Of a stretch of 58,719 nt of DNA, positions 8,040 to 17,298 are shown one piece after another. The DNA is taken from contig JAGBYI010000098.1 in the NCBI GenBank assembly GCA_017628845.1, positions 1-58,719 on the forward strand, read 5' to 3'. Position numbers and translations under genes: made by a program. Origin of the DNA: Bacteroidaceae bacterium (GTDB lineage: Bacteria; Bacteroidota; Bacteroidia; Bacteroidales; Bacteroidaceae). Within the stretch, counting starts at the first letter, position 1; every line of letters starts with the position of its first letter. A model generated the notes under the pieces. It did not search any database. It saw nothing but the letters and a program-made list of their open reading frames with translations, and was not told the DNA's origin.

Positions 8040-8495
8040 ATGAAAGTGTTGATTTTATGCACAGGCAACAGTTGCCGTAGTCAGATGGCACATGGATTCC
8101 TCCAATCGTTTGACAAAAGTCTGGAAGTACATTCGGCTGGTACTCAGCCCGCTTCACAAGTTAATCTGCGGGCCGTAGAAGTGATGAATGAGACTGGTAT
8201 TGACATTTCATTGCACACTCCTAAAAGCGTGAACATTTACCTTGACGAAGCGTGGGATTACGTGATTACCGTTTGTGGTGGTGCAAACGAAACCTGCCCG
8301 ATGTTTCAGGGCAAGGTAGGTAAGCGCATGCACATCGGTTTCGACGACCCATCCGAAGTACAAGGGTCAGAAGAGTTTGTGATGAATGAATTCCGTAGGG
8401 TTAGAGATGAAATAAGAAAGAGATTTGCAGAGTTCTATATCACCGAAATCCTAAAAAGGGAAATGTCCAAGTGCTCTTGCGGTGCTAAGTGTTAA
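8040..8495 (+). CDS. arsC: Arsenate reductase, low-molecular-weight phosphatase fold
   Basis: This 151-aa protein begins MKVLILCTGNSCRSQMAHG, containing the CX5R phosphate/arsenate-binding loop with nucleophile Cys7 and Arg13. VCGGANETCP supplies the further cysteines and DDPSEVQG holds the Asp-Pro loop, as in thioredoxin-coupled ArsC enzymes. It reduces As(V) to As(III). The C-terminus KCSCGAKC is unusually cysteine-rich and could bind arsenite or act as a redox relay. It starts 13 bp after the ferredoxin gene. Confidence 0.9.
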   Translation: MKVLILCTGNSCRSQMAHGFLQSFDKSLEVHSAGTQPASQVNLRAVEVMNETGIDISLHTPKSVNIYLDEAWDYVITVCGGANETCPMFQGKVGKRMHIGFDDPSEVQGSEEFVMNEFRRVRDEIRKRFAEFYITEILKREMSKCSCGAKC

Positions 8496-8525
8496 TTGTC
8501 AAAAGTCTCTTTTTTTATAAATAAT

Positions 8526-8543
8526 GTTTGTTGTTTTGCGAAT
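8526..8543 (+). promoter_or_regulatory. ArsR-like site 3, before arsF
   Basis: GTTTG-TTGTTTTG-CGAAT repeats the arm-N8-arm design of sites 1 and 2 in the 73-bp gap between arsC and arsF. The central TTGTTTTG is one base from the TAnnTTTG box, so it may be an internal operator-promoter. Confidence 0.4.
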
Positions 8544-8568
8544 AACAAATGGCAATAACGTTTAAGCA

Positions 8569-8994
8569 ATGAATAAAGTGTTATTGATTCTCGTCCTATC
8601 CATGGGCATGGTGGCTTGTTCAGGTGCCAAGGACAAGAGTGTAAGTGGGCAAACAAAGAAGGATGTTGTGGAGGTGCTTTATTTCCATAGGGCACAGCGT
8701 TGTGCCACTTGCATAGCTATTGAGAGGAATGCTATGGAGTTGGTCAATAAGACCTTTAGCGAGTCACTAAATAGTGGTAGGTTGGTATTTCGTTCTATGG
8801 ATATAGGTAAGGAGAAGGCGCTTGCCGAGAAATATGAGGTCAGTTGGTCATCGCTTGTCCTGGTGGATTTTGACAAGGGTGGAAAGGAAAGTTCGATAAA
8901 CTTGACCGAGTTTGCGTTCAAGAACGTCCGCAATGATCCTGACAGGTTCAAGTCGGTGTTGTTGGAACATATTGCAGAAATGCTCAGCAACTGA
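8569..8994 (+). CDS. arsF: ArsF-like thioredoxin-fold lipoprotein
   Basis: This 141-aa protein has lipoprotein signal MNKVLLILVLSMGMVAC and a thioredoxin-like body with VEVLYFHRAQRCATC, giving a CATC active-site motif. Its length and context match the ArsF family, annotated as a subunit of a nitroaromatic-arsenical reductase that works with ArsE and the exporter ArsG. No obvious ArsE lies beside it; the small thioredoxin at 9712 may play that part. The function is inferred from family and neighbours. Confidence 0.72.
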   Translation: MNKVLLILVLSMGMVACSGAKDKSVSGQTKKDVVEVLYFHRAQRCATCIAIERNAMELVNKTFSESLNSGRLVFRSMDIGKEKALAEKYEVSWSSLVLVDFDKGGKESSINLTEFAFKNVRNDPDRFKSVLLEHIAEMLSN

Positions 8995-8998
8995 TGCT

Positions 8999-9706
8999 AT
9001 GGAGTGGATACAGACATTACTGGAAAGTTCGGCAACACCGGCACTGACGGCATTTTTGCTTGGTGTGCTTACAGCTCTTTCGCCTTGTCCATTGGCAACC
9101 AACATTGCTGCCATTGGCTACATAAGCAGGAACATCGAGAGCAGGAGCGGAGTGTTTCTTCAAGGGATGCTTTATACCTTGGGCCGAACGATTGCCTACA
9201 CATTCCTTGGCATTGTTCTAATCGTTATCTTGAAAAGCGGTACGAGCATGTTCGGTATTCAGGAATTCATAGCAGACTCTAGCGAAATGATTTTGCCTCC
9301 AGCTTTACTGCTTGTTGGTGTGTTCATGCTTTTGGGCAACCGGCTAAGATTGCCATCAGCAGGTATCGGTAGAGGAGGCGAAGGGCTTGCCCGAAAGGGT
9401 GGACTTGGAGCCTTGATATTGGGAATGCTTTTTGCTATGGCATTCTGTCCGACAAGCGGAGTTTTCTACTTTGGTATGCTGATCCCCATGTCGGCAAGTG
9501 CAAGGTTGGGATATTTGTTGCCTGTTGTTTTTGCCATTTCTACGGCGCTTCCTGTGCTCATCGTGGCATGGATTTTAGCCTTTGGCGCAAGGCATATAGG
9601 GAATGTTTATGGCAAGATGAGGGTAATTCAGAAATGGCTCAATACAGCAGTAGCCATACTCTTTATGGCAATAGGAGTGTATTATTGTATAACAATTTAT
9701 ATTTAG
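8999..9706 (+). CDS. arsG: ArsG-like aromatic-arsenical exporter (CcdA/DsbD fold)
   Basis: This 235-aa protein has about six helices and the two CcdA-type Cys-Pro motifs, LSPCPLATN and AFCPTSGVF. Such proteins carry electrons across the membrane, but the ArsG subgroup next to ArsF is assigned as an efflux permease for trivalent aromatic arsenicals. I chose the ATG at 8999, four bases after the arsF stop, rather than the longer frame that overlaps arsF by 83 bp. Both electron transport to ArsF and export remain possible. Confidence 0.72.
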   Translation: MEWIQTLLESSATPALTAFLLGVLTALSPCPLATNIAAIGYISRNIESRSGVFLQGMLYTLGRTIAYTFLGIVLIVILKSGTSMFGIQEFIADSSEMILPPALLLVGVFMLLGNRLRLPSAGIGRGGEGLARKGGLGALILGMLFAMAFCPTSGVFYFGMLIPMSASARLGYLLPVVFAISTALPVLIVAWILAFGARHIGNVYGKMRVIQKWLNTAVAILFMAIGVYYCITIYI

Positions 9707-9711
9707 AGATT

Positions 9712-9945
9712 ATGGAAATAAAGATTTTAGGAACAGGTTGCGGCAAGTGCAAGACAACCTATGCCCTTATTGAAAAGGTCGTCAAGGATAACAACATCAC
9801 GGCAACAATTGCCAAGGTCGAGGATATTGTGGAGATAATGAATTACAATATCCTTGCAACACCTGCCGTGGTGGTAGATGGTGAGGTGAAGGTAAAGGGC
9901 TATGTGCCGAGTGAAAAACAGATTAAAGAGTTGCTTGGCTTATGA
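9712..9945 (+). CDS. Small thioredoxin-like protein (MTH895 type)
   Basis: This 77-aa protein, MEIKILGTGCGKCKTTYALI, has redox motif CGKC and the TPAVVVDGEVKVKG cis-Pro strand typical of MTH895/TM0996 glutaredoxin-like proteins. It starts 5 bp after arsG and overlaps the next gene by ATGA. In the operon it could reduce ArsC, or hand electrons to ArsF/ArsG in place of ArsE. The longer upstream frame starting at 9568 is rejected because it overlaps arsG. Confidence 0.85.
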   Translation: MEIKILGTGCGKCKTTYALIEKVVKDNNITATIAKVEDIVEIMNYNILATPAVVVDGEVKVKGYVPSEKQIKELLGL

Positions 9946-10913
9946 TACAGAGATTTGCAGATTGGCTGGTATATGGTATCTTCGGGCTGGATGCCGCCAC
10001 GCCATTGGGTATGTCTGTCAACTTCTTCTTTTACGACAGTATAAAGATAATGGTCTTGCTTTTCAGCATCAGTTTCCTTATGGGCGTTATCAATGCTTAC
10101 TTCCCGATAGAGCGGCTTCGCCAGTACCTTGCCTCTCACAAGCTGTATGGTCTGGACTACTTCCTGGCGGCTCTGTTTGGTGGCATAACACCCTTCTGTT
10201 CGTGCTCGTCCGTGCCGCTCTTTATAGGTTTTGTAAAGGGTGGAATACCCTTGGGCGTGACGCTGACCTTCCTCATCGCCTCGCCGTTGGTCAGCGAGGT
10301 GGCTGTGGCCATGTTTCTCGGTACGTTTGGAGTGAAGGTGACATTAGTCTACATAGTCAGCGGAACGCTCTTGTCTATGGTGGCAGGCTACATTCTGAGC
10401 CGTATGCACCTTGAACCATACCTGAGCGATTGGGTAAAAGCTACCCAGGTTCAATCTACGGAGCAAAGCGGGAAGTGGGAGGCAGAGAGCACACCTTTCA
10501 TCAAGCGTCTGCCTGTCATCATCCGTGAGTCGTGGGGCATTGTTCGCGGTGTGTTGCTTTATATCCTGGTGGGCATAGGCATGGGAGCAGCAATGCACGG
10601 ATATGTGCCTGAAGGCTTCTTCGAGCAGTATCTGTCGGCAGAGCATTGGTGGGGTGTCCCCCTTGCCGTGGTGCTTGCCGTACCCATGTATGCCAATGCT
10701 GCCGGCATAGTCCCCATTGTAGAGGTGTTTGTTGCAAAAGGCATCCCTCTGGGTACTGCCATTGCCTTCATGATGGCAATTATCGGACTCTCACTCCCTG
10801 AAGCCACCATGCTGAAAAAGGTAATGACCTGGCGATTGATAAGTATATTCTTTGGTGTGGTTACTTTGTTGATTATCATATCAGGATATTTGTTTAACTG
10901 GCTCTATATCTGA
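9942..10913 (+). CDS. arsP: ArsP-type permease (DUF318/PF03773)
   Basis: This 323-aa membrane protein carries the PF03773 signature GGITPFCSCSSVPLFIGFVK, followed by GIPLGVTLTFLIASPLVSEVA, and a second half-repeat with PLAVVLAVPMYANAAGI. The CSC cysteines are those implicated in organoarsenical binding by Campylobacter ArsP. It is translationally coupled to the thioredoxin gene (ATGA overlap) and ends the operon. Export of methyl- or aromatic As(III) is the likely job; other PF03773 members move other metals. Confidence 0.8.
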   Translation: MIQRFADWLVYGIFGLDAATPLGMSVNFFFYDSIKIMVLLFSISFLMGVINAYFPIERLRQYLASHKLYGLDYFLAALFGGITPFCSCSSVPLFIGFVKGGIPLGVTLTFLIASPLVSEVAVAMFLGTFGVKVTLVYIVSGTLLSMVAGYILSRMHLEPYLSDWVKATQVQSTEQSGKWEAESTPFIKRLPVIIRESWGIVRGVLLYILVGIGMGAAMHGYVPEGFFEQYLSAEHWWGVPLAVVLAVPMYANAAGIVPIVEVFVAKGIPLGTAIAFMMAIIGLSLPEATMLKKVMTWRLISIFFGVVTLLIIISGYLFNWLYI

Positions 10914-11019
10914 ATGGCGAAGAGTACTGCAAGCGTTGTTTTAGCTGCTTCTGTGAATGTATGTAGAGGCAATAGATACGATTATTCCGATTTCGGTTGA
11001 ATATTCCAAGGCTTTTTTG

Positions 11020-11027
11020 TAACTTTG
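11020..11027 (+). promoter_or_regulatory. Promoter -7 box of the DUF3472 gene
   Basis: TAACTTTG, with TTG at 10997-10999 exactly 20 bp upstream, is a good match to the Bacteroidota consensus. It shows that 11051 is not part of the arsenic operon. Confidence 0.65.
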
Positions 11028-11050
11028 CGAGGAAATAACATCAAATACTA

Positions 11051-12355
11051 ATGATTATGAAGAAAAGAATTTCTCTTTTGGCTTCAGCAATGTTGTTTGC
11101 ATTGCTGGCTATGAGTTGCTCGGGAACAGAATCATCTGCCGAACAGAGCGAAAGTATTGTTACCTTGTCGGGCAATGCGTACATAACGGCATCTGCCGAG
11201 AGCGAGCCCGCCTTCATCGACGAGGGCAGATGTGCAATCCGCAACTGGGACGACCAGGAAACGGTTGTAAGTTTCTACTTCAGAGCAATGAACAAGGGCA
11301 AGATGACCGTTTCGTTGCAGGCAATGGGACATTCTCTGGTGGAGGTTTCTCTGCTGGGCAAGACCGAGGAAGTGGAACTGGCAAGCGACACGCTGACCCT
11401 TGTGGAGGTTGGCACCTTCAAGGTAAAGGAACCCGGTTACGTCAAGGTGGACATCCGTGGCAAGAAGATTAACGCAGGCGACAGTTTCGGCAATGTGGAA
11501 TCTCTCGTAGTGAAGGGCAATGTGGGTCCCGTGGTTTGTGTAAACGGCGACTTTAGCACCCATTTCGGACGCCGCGGTCCCTCCACTCACATGAGCTACA
11601 CTCTGCCTGAGGGAGATGTGGAATGGTTCTACAACGAGGTTGTTGTACCCGAAGAGGGCGACATCCCCAGCAGCTATTACATGGCTTGCGGTTTTGGCGA
11701 GGGTTACTTCGGCATGCAGAACAACACTCCTTACCCCAGAAGAATCCTCTTCTCTGTATGGAGTCCCTTCGTAACCGACAATCCTGCCGAGATTCCCGAC
11801 TCAATGCGTGTACAGCTCGTTAGAAAGGGTGCCGAGACAACCATAAACGACTTCGGCAATGAGGGTTCTGGCGGCCAGAGCTACATGCACTACGACTGGA
11901 AGCCAGGCGAGCGTTGCCGCTTCCTGATGGGTGTGCGCCCCGACAAGAACAATACAACCGTCTACACCGCTTACTTCTACGACAACAACAAGAGCAAGTG
12001 GTCGCTCGTAGCATCATGGCGCCGTCCCCAGATAACCACATGGTACACCCATGCATACTCATTCCTGGAAAACTTCAACCCCGTCATGGGCCATATCACC
12101 AGAAAGGCTTACTACTGCAACCAGTGGGCACGTACCGCTGACGGCAAGTGGCTGCCTGTAACACAGGGCCGCTTCACATGCGATGCAACAGGCAACCAGA
12201 AGCAGCGTCTTGACTATAAGGGCGGTGTGGAGAACAATGACTTCTTCCTCACCATGGGCGGTTTCTTCAACGACTTCCTGGAGTCCGGCACACCGTTTAC
12301 ACGCGAGGGCAACGTAACAGAGGCTCCCGATGTGGACTTCTCTACACTGGAATAA
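11051..12355 (+). CDS. Lipoprotein with DUF5077 and DUF3472 domains
   Basis: This 434-aa protein has a lipoprotein signal ending in LLAMSC. Residues ~35-150 form a beta-rich DUF5077-like part (GNAYITASAESEPAF). Residues ~160-430 match DUF3472: DVEWFYNEV, MACGFGEGYFGMQ, FSVWSPF, GNEGSGGQSYM, SFLENFNPVMG and GGVENNDFF. These domains occur together in secreted Bacteroidetes proteins from glycan-related loci, with unproved function. Starts at 11051 and 11057 are both possible. A weak imperfect hairpin lies in the gap to the next gene. Confidence 0.85.
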   Translation: MIMKKRISLLASAMLFALLAMSCSGTESSAEQSESIVTLSGNAYITASAESEPAFIDEGRCAIRNWDDQETVVSFYFRAMNKGKMTVSLQAMGHSLVEVSLLGKTEEVELASDTLTLVEVGTFKVKEPGYVKVDIRGKKINAGDSFGNVESLVVKGNVGPVVCVNGDFSTHFGRRGPSTHMSYTLPEGDVEWFYNEVVVPEEGDIPSSYYMACGFGEGYFGMQNNTPYPRRILFSVWSPFVTDNPAEIPDSMRVQLVRKGAETTINDFGNEGSGGQSYMHYDWKPGERCRFLMGVRPDKNNTTVYTAYFYDNNKSKWSLVASWRRPQITTWYTHAYSFLENFNPVMGHITRKAYYCNQWARTADGKWLPVTQGRFTCDATGNQKQRLDYKGGVENNDFFLTMGGFFNDFLESGTPFTREGNVTEAPDVDFSTLE

Positions 12356-12420
12356 TTCCCTGTTGTCCTAATCGATGACACAATAGGAATATATCATTTG
12401 CAAGACTCCTTTGCTATATA

Positions 12421-14001
12421 ATGAAAAGACGTTTTTCAATATTTACAACCATCCAGAACCAGATCCGGCATCTGGTTCTGGTTCTTCTTTTATTGCCCCT
12501 CCTGTGCGGATGCAATTCCAAGCAGAAGCGTAGCATTGTCATCATCTACGAGAACGATGCACATTGCGTTGTGGACGGATATGCACGTCTGCGCGGTTTG
12601 GCAGATGCCGTCGAGGACACCTCGTGGGTGGGACTTACCAGTAGCGGCGACTTCCTGCATGGTGGTACCGCAGGTGCCATCTCAGGTGGCAGGTTCGTTG
12701 TGGACATAATGAAGGAGATGGGGTACGATGCCGTGGGACTGGGCAATCACGAGTTCGACTTCGGCACACCGCACCTCACCCAACTCGTGGCGGAGAGCCA
12801 ACTGCCCGTGGTGAACATGAACCTGCGCTCCCTGCATCAGGACTCCCTGTTCTTCACACCTTATATTATTAAGGACTTCGGCGGAACGAAGATAGCCTTC
12901 GTAGGTGTTGTCACTCCCGAAACGCTGATAAGCGAGGCATACTCCTTCTTCGACAAGCAAGGCACGCAGATGCTGGGACTTTGCGAGGACAACCTGGTGG
13001 AAGAGGTACAGAAAACCGTGGACGAGGCCCGCAAGGAAGGTGCCCATTATGTCATCCTCCTGTCTCATCTTGGCGAGGCTTCGGCAAAGAACTTCCTTAC
13101 CAGCCATCGCCTTGTGGGCAGTACGCGCGGCATAGATGTGGTGCTGGACGGACACACACATAGCACCATCCCATGCGATACCGTGTTCAATGCCGAGGGT
13201 GAACTGGTGCTCATCACGCAGACGGGTTCCAGATTCAAGAACGTTGGCAAACTCGTTATCCGCCCCGACGGACACATGCACACGGAACTCATCCCCATGG
13301 ACTCCCTGAAGCAAGAGAATGCCCACATCCGCCAGGTAACGGATAGCATAAAGGCCATGATGGAGGAGGTGACAACAAAAAAGATATGCCATAGCAACTA
13401 CCGCATGGACATCTTCGACGAGAACGGGCGCCAAATGGTGAGGACACGCGAGACGGCCATCGGCAACCTCGTAACGGATGCCTTCCGTGCCGTTACCGGG
13501 GCACAACTTGCCGTGAACAATGGTGGCGGCATACGTGCACCGCTTTCTGCAGGCGACTGGACGTATGGCAACATCGTGGATGCCTTGCCCTACAATAACT
13601 ATCTCACCGTGGTAAGGATAAAAGGTTCGAAACTTTTTGAACTCCTCGTTGCCACAACATCCAATTCGCCCATGGAGGACGGTCAGTTCCCGCAACTATC
13701 TGGCTTCCGCTTCAATCTCAACACGAAGGCCGTGGGCAAGGCTCGTATCTCCAAGGTGGAGGTACTTGACGACAAGACTGGTCGCTACTCCCCATTGAAG
13801 ATGGATGCCGAGTACACCCTTTGCACAACCGACTATTGCGTGACTGGCGGTGGCATGTACAATGTCCTTCGCGATGCCCACATCCTTCAGGAAAACATCA
13901 TGCTCTACAACCAGGCTTTCATCAATTATGTCTCCGAGCACCTCAAGGCCGAGATTCCAGAGCGATATGCCCAAACAGAAGGAAGGATACGCATAAAGTA
14001 A
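12421..14001 (+). CDS. 5'-nucleotidase/UshA-type metallophosphatase lipoprotein
   Basis: This 526-aa lipoprotein has signal ...LLLLPLLCGC. The N-terminal calcineurin-type metallophosphatase holds the metal ligands ENDAHC, SGDFLHG, GLGNHEFDFG, LLSHLG and DGHTHS. The C-terminal nucleotide-binding domain carries ETAIGNLVTDAFR, NNGGGIRAPL and VDALPYNNYL. Enzymes of this type hydrolyse nucleotides or related phosphate esters outside the cytoplasm. It follows the DUF3472 gene by 65 bp and may share its transcript. Codons 11-21 lie inside a perfect 12-bp inverted repeat. Confidence 0.92.
   Translation: MKRRFSIFTTIQNQIRHLVLVLLLLPLLCGCNSKQKRSIVIIYENDAHCVVDGYARLRGLADAVEDTSWVGLTSSGDFLHGGTAGAISGGRFVVDIMKEMGYDAVGLGNHEFDFGTPHLTQLVAESQLPVVNMNLRSLHQDSLFFTPYIIKDFGGTKIAFVGVVTPETLISEAYSFFDKQGTQMLGLCEDNLVEEVQKTVDEARKEGAHYVILLSHLGEASAKNFLTSHRLVGSTRGIDVVLDGHTHSTIPCDTVFNAEGELVLITQTGSRFKNVGKLVIRPDGHMHTELIPMDSLKQENAHIRQVTDSIKAMMEEVTTKKICHSNYRMDIFDENGRQMVRTRETAIGNLVTDAFRAVTGAQLAVNNGGGIRAPLSAGDWTYGNIVDALPYNNYLTVVRIKGSKLFELLVATTSNSPMEDGQFPQLSGFRFNLNTKAVGKARISKVEVLDDKTGRYSPLKMDAEYTLCTTDYCVTGGGMYNVLRDAHILQENIMLYNQAFINYVSEHLKAEIPERYAQTEGRIRIK
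12453..12481 (+). repeat. Perfect 12-bp inverted repeat inside the nucleotidase start region
   Basis: CCAGAACCAGAT, loop CCGGC, ATCTGGTTCTGG. In the mRNA this would be a very stable hairpin starting 33 nt after the start codon. Confidence 0.6.
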
Positions 14002-14059
14002 CGTGCCTCCAACAATCAGGCACTATTACTCTCGACATCGTCTCAATTTAACAAAAACT

Positions 14060-14098
14060 GTCATCGGGAAGGTCCGCAAGCCCTCTCGATGACTTTTT
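14060..14098 (+). terminator. Rho-independent terminator after the nucleotidase
   Basis: GTCATCG...CGATGAC, with the stem extended inward through wobble pairs, followed by TTTTT. It lies between convergent genes. Confidence 0.75.
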
Positions 14099-14159
14099 AT
14101 TACTCCGAAAAAACGAATGTATATTCCAGAAAACAGGGAGAAAACTCTACTGTCCTACC

Positions 14160-17100
14160 CTACCCCAACTTCTCCTTCAGGAAGCGACCTGTATAGCTTT
14201 GCTTGCACTGCACTATCTCCTCCGGTGTACCATATGCAACAAGGTAGCCACCCTTTTCACCGCCCTCAGGACCAATGTCCAGGACATGGTCGGCACACTT
14301 GACAACGTCCAGATTGTGCTCGATGATGACAAGCGTGTGACCCTTCTTCAAAAGGGCATCAAAAGAGGCAAGCAGTTTCTTTATGTCATGGAAATGCAAG
14401 CCTGTGGTGGGTTCGTCGAAGATGAACATCGTGGGTGCATGCTTGTCCATGCCCAGATAGTAGGCCAACTTCACGCGCTGGTTCTCACCTCCGGAAAGTG
14501 TGCTGCTTGACTGGCCAAGTTTGATGTAGCCAAGACCAACGTCCTGCAAGGGCTTGAGCAGTTTTACGATCTTCTTCTCGTTCCACTCCGTAAAGAACTC
14601 GATGGCCTGGTTTATGGTCATGTCCAGAATGTCATAGACGTTCTTTTCGTGGAATCGAACCTCCAGGATCTCCTGCTTGAAACGTTTGCCATGGCACGAC
14701 TCGCATTCAAGGACAAGGTCGGCCATGAATTGCATCTCCACGGTAACGGTTCCCTCTCCATTGCACTCCTCGCACCTGCCTCCAGAGGCATTGAAGCTGA
14801 AGTATGCCGCCGTGAAACCCATCTGTTGGGAAAGGGCCTGCTGGGCAAAGAGTTTACGTATTTCATCCCACGCCTTAACGTATGTGACAGGGTTGGAGCG
14901 CGAACTCTTGCCTATGGGGTTCTGGTCAACGAACTCTATCGCCTGAATGGCATTTGTATCGCCCTCCAAAGCGGCAAACTCACCAGGACGCTCTCCCACC
15001 TCATCAAGGTTGCGCTTGATGGCATTGAACAGGATATCGCGTACCAGGCTTGACTTGCCGGAACCACTGACACCAGTCACACAAGTCATCACATTCAGGG
15101 GGAAACGCACGTCTATTCCCTTGAGGTTGTTGGCACGGGCGCCACGCACTTCTATGTAGCGGTTCCATTTCCTGCGTCCTTCGGGTACAGGAATGCTGTC
15201 CTTGCCGGAGAGGAAATCAAGGGTATGGGAATGTATCTCGGTGAGAGGTGAGGAAGGAACGGTGAGCTGTGAACGGTCAGCGGTTTTATCCACCCCCTCC
15301 GCTTCGCTCGTCCACCCTGTCTCAGGGGGACAGTCTGCTGGCGCGGTATTTCCTGTTGTAACTGACTCTACCTCTGAGACAGGGGTAGTACCCCGAAGGG
15401 GGGAGGGGGTGGATAGTTTTCCGTTTTCCGTTTTCCGTTTTCCGTCCGCACAGTTTTCCGCTTTCACTTGGCCGTTAAAAACTATCCGTCCGCCCAGGCG
15501 CCCTGCCTCGGGACCAACGTCTATTATCCAATCGGCGGCACGCATGATGTCCTCGTCGTGCTCTACCACTATGACGGTATTGCCCAAGTCGCGAAGTTGA
15601 AGCAACACCTTTATTAGTCTTTCCGTATCGCGAGAGTGCAGACCTATGGAAGGTTCGTCCAAGATATAAAGGCTGCCCACAAGAGCCGAACCCAGCGATG
15701 TGGCAAGATTGATGCGCTGGCTCTCGCCACCCGACAGGGAGTTGGACAGGCGGTTCAGAGTAAGGTATGGCAACCCCACGTCCATCAGGAACTGGAGCCT
15801 GGACCTTATCTCTACGAGCAGACGCATGGCTATCTTCTGCTCGTTCTCCGTCAGGTCATTGGTCAGGTCCTTGGCAAACCATTCTGCCAGCTTGGAGATA
15901 GGCCATTCCACCAATTCGGATATCGTACGGCCAGCCACACGGACATAGTTCGCCTCGGGCTTCAGACGACGGCCAAGGCATTTGGGGCACGTGGTCTTGC
16001 CTCTGTATCGGGAAAGCATCACACGGTTCTGTATCTTGTACTGGCCAGCCTTGAGCATCTCGAAGAAAGCATCTATGGAGATAAGCCCCCACTCCTGCTC
16101 CTCGGGGAAAAGTGTCCACTCAGCAAGGGCCTTGTCACTGGGTTTGCCGTGCCAGAGCCAATCCTTCTCGGCTTGTGTGAGTTCGTAATATGGTTTGTGT
16201 ATGGGGAAGCCTCGCTCGGAGTTGAAACGGATGAACCATGTCTTCCATTCGCTCATTTTCTCGCCTCGCCAGCATTGCACGCAACCTTCATAGAGGGAGA
16301 GGGCGGAATTGGGTATCACCAGACGTTCGTCTATTCCCATAATCTTGCCGAAGCCCTCGCACTCGGGGCATGCTCCCAACGGGGAGTTGAAGGCAAAGAG
16401 TTGGTCGGTGGGTTCCTGAAAGACGATACCGTCTGCCTCGAAGCGTGAGTTGAACTTATGAAGTATGCCGGCAGGCAGGAACCTGAGCATCATCTCTCCC
16501 CCACCCTCGTAGAATGCCGTCTCCACGCTATCCGTAAGACGTGAGATGGAATCGTTGTCGTCGCGCACGGAAAGACGGTCGATTACCAGATACACTTCCG
16601 AGGGAAGATTTTTGCTCTCCGTGGCAAGATACTCGTCTATGTTAGTTATCTGTCCGTCCACCTCTATGCGCACGAAACCCTGTTGCTGGTATTTCTTCAA
16701 ACACTCGCGCACATCTGCCGTGCCATTTTCCTTACATAGATGCATGGGAGCAAGCACCACGAAGCGTGTACCCTGGGTGTACGATGCCGCGCACCTTATC
16801 ACGTCCTCCACGCCCTGCTTCTTCACCTCCTCGCCACTGACGGGACTATAGGTACGCCCCACTCGGGCAAAGAGCATGCGCATGTATTCGTATATCTCGG
16901 TACTCGTGCCAACGGTGGAACGAGGATTGCGGCTGCTTACCTTCTGCTCTATGGCTATGGCTGGTGGAATGCCCTTGATATAGTCACATTCTGGTTTGCC
17001 CATACGACCCAGGAACTGGCGGGCATAGCTGGAAAGACTTTCCACATAACGGCGCTGACCTTCGGCATACAGAGTGTCGAAGGCAAGGCTTGACTTGCCG

Positions 17101-17204
17101 GAACCGGATACACCCGTGACGACAATCAGCTTGTCGCGTGGTATCTCCACGTCTATGTTCTTCAGGTTATTGACCCTGGCGCCTTTTATCTTTATGCTTT
17201 CCAT
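14160..17204 (-). CDS. uvrA: Excinuclease ABC subunit A, with an in-frame repeat insertion
   Basis: This 1014-aa UvrA has two ABC ATPase halves: Walker [10 protein letters not shown] near residue 30 and again in the second half, signatures LSGGESQR and LSGGENQR, and zinc-binding cysteine clusters (CPKC, CEEC...CESC). It recognises DNA damage for nucleotide excision repair. Family length is near 940 aa. The excess is a low-complexity stretch at about residues 579-654, between GGRIVFNGQ and HTLDFLSG, rich in Pro, Thr, Ser and Glu. It is encoded by a family B repeat (15287-15415) plus simple repeat flanks. All core motifs remain, so the protein is probably functional. Confidence 0.96.
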   Translation of the reverse strand: MESIKIKGARVNNLKNIDVEIPRDKLIVVTGVSGSGKSSLAFDTLYAEGQRRYVESLSSYARQFLGRMGKPECDYIKGIPPAIAIEQKVSSRNPRSTVGTSTEIYEYMRMLFARVGRTYSPVSGEEVKKQGVEDVIRCAASYTQGTRFVVLAPMHLCKENGTADVRECLKKYQQQGFVRIEVDGQITNIDEYLATESKNLPSEVYLVIDRLSVRDDNDSISRLTDSVETAFYEGGGEMMLRFLPAGILHKFNSRFEADGIVFQEPTDQLFAFNSPLGACPECEGFGKIMGIDERLVIPNSALSLYEGCVQCWRGEKMSEWKTWFIRFNSERGFPIHKPYYELTQAEKDWLWHGKPSDKALAEWTLFPEEQEWGLISIDAFFEMLKAGQYKIQNRVMLSRYRGKTTCPKCLGRRLKPEANYVRVAGRTISELVEWPISKLAEWFAKDLTNDLTENEQKIAMRLLVEIRSRLQFLMDVGLPYLTLNRLSNSLSGGESQRINLATSLGSALVGSLYILDEPSIGLHSRDTERLIKVLLQLRDLGNTVIVVEHDEDIMRAADWIIDVGPEAGRLGGRIVFNGQVKAENCADGKRKTENGKLSTPSPLRGTTPVSEVESVTTGNTAPADCPPETGWTSEAEGVDKTADRSQLTVPSSPLTEIHSHTLDFLSGKDSIPVPEGRRKWNRYIEVRGARANNLKGIDVRFPLNVMTCVTGVSGSGKSSLVRDILFNAIKRNLDEVGERPGEFAALEGDTNAIQAIEFVDQNPIGKSSRSNPVTYVKAWDEIRKLFAQQALSQQMGFTAAYFSFNASGGRCEECNGEGTVTVEMQFMADLVLECESCHGKRFKQEILEVRFHEKNVYDILDMTINQAIEFFTEWNEKKIVKLLKPLQDVGLGYIKLGQSSSTLSGGENQRVKLAYYLGMDKHAPTMFIFDEPTTGLHFHDIKKLLASFDALLKKGHTLVIIEHNLDVVKCADHVLDIGPEGGEKGGYLVAYGTPEEIVQCKQSYTGRFLKEKLG
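15287..15415 (-). mobile_element. Family B palindromic element inside uvrA (129 bp)
   Basis: Ends TATCCACCCCCTCC and GGAGGGGGTGGATA are 14-bp terminal inverted repeats. The interior carries two inverted GTCTCAGG/CCTGAGAC blocks. The length is 129 bp, exactly 43 codons, and no stop occurs in the uvrA frame. Short (GTTTTCCG)n and GGTGAGCTGTGAACGG-like flanks match those of other copies. No ORF of its own. Confidence 0.8.
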
Positions 17205-17230
17205 GACAATTATCTGATTAATGCCCCTAA

Positions 17231-17288
17231 ACCTTAGAGACCCTTAGAGACCTTAGAGACCTTAGAGACTTTAAGGACTTTAAGGACA
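17231..17288. repeat. Degenerate short tandem repeat between two minus-strand genes
   Basis: CCTTAGAGA occurs about four times with 9-10 bp period, then CTTTAAGGA twice, filling most of the gap between the GHL10 stop and the uvrA start. Confidence 0.7.
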
Positions 17289-17298
17289 CTTAAAAAAA

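Noticed and set aside
8912-8998. Upstream extension of arsG
   Set aside because: It overlaps arsF for 83 bp and encodes a non-hydrophobic, Ser/Cys-rich leader unlike a membrane protein start.
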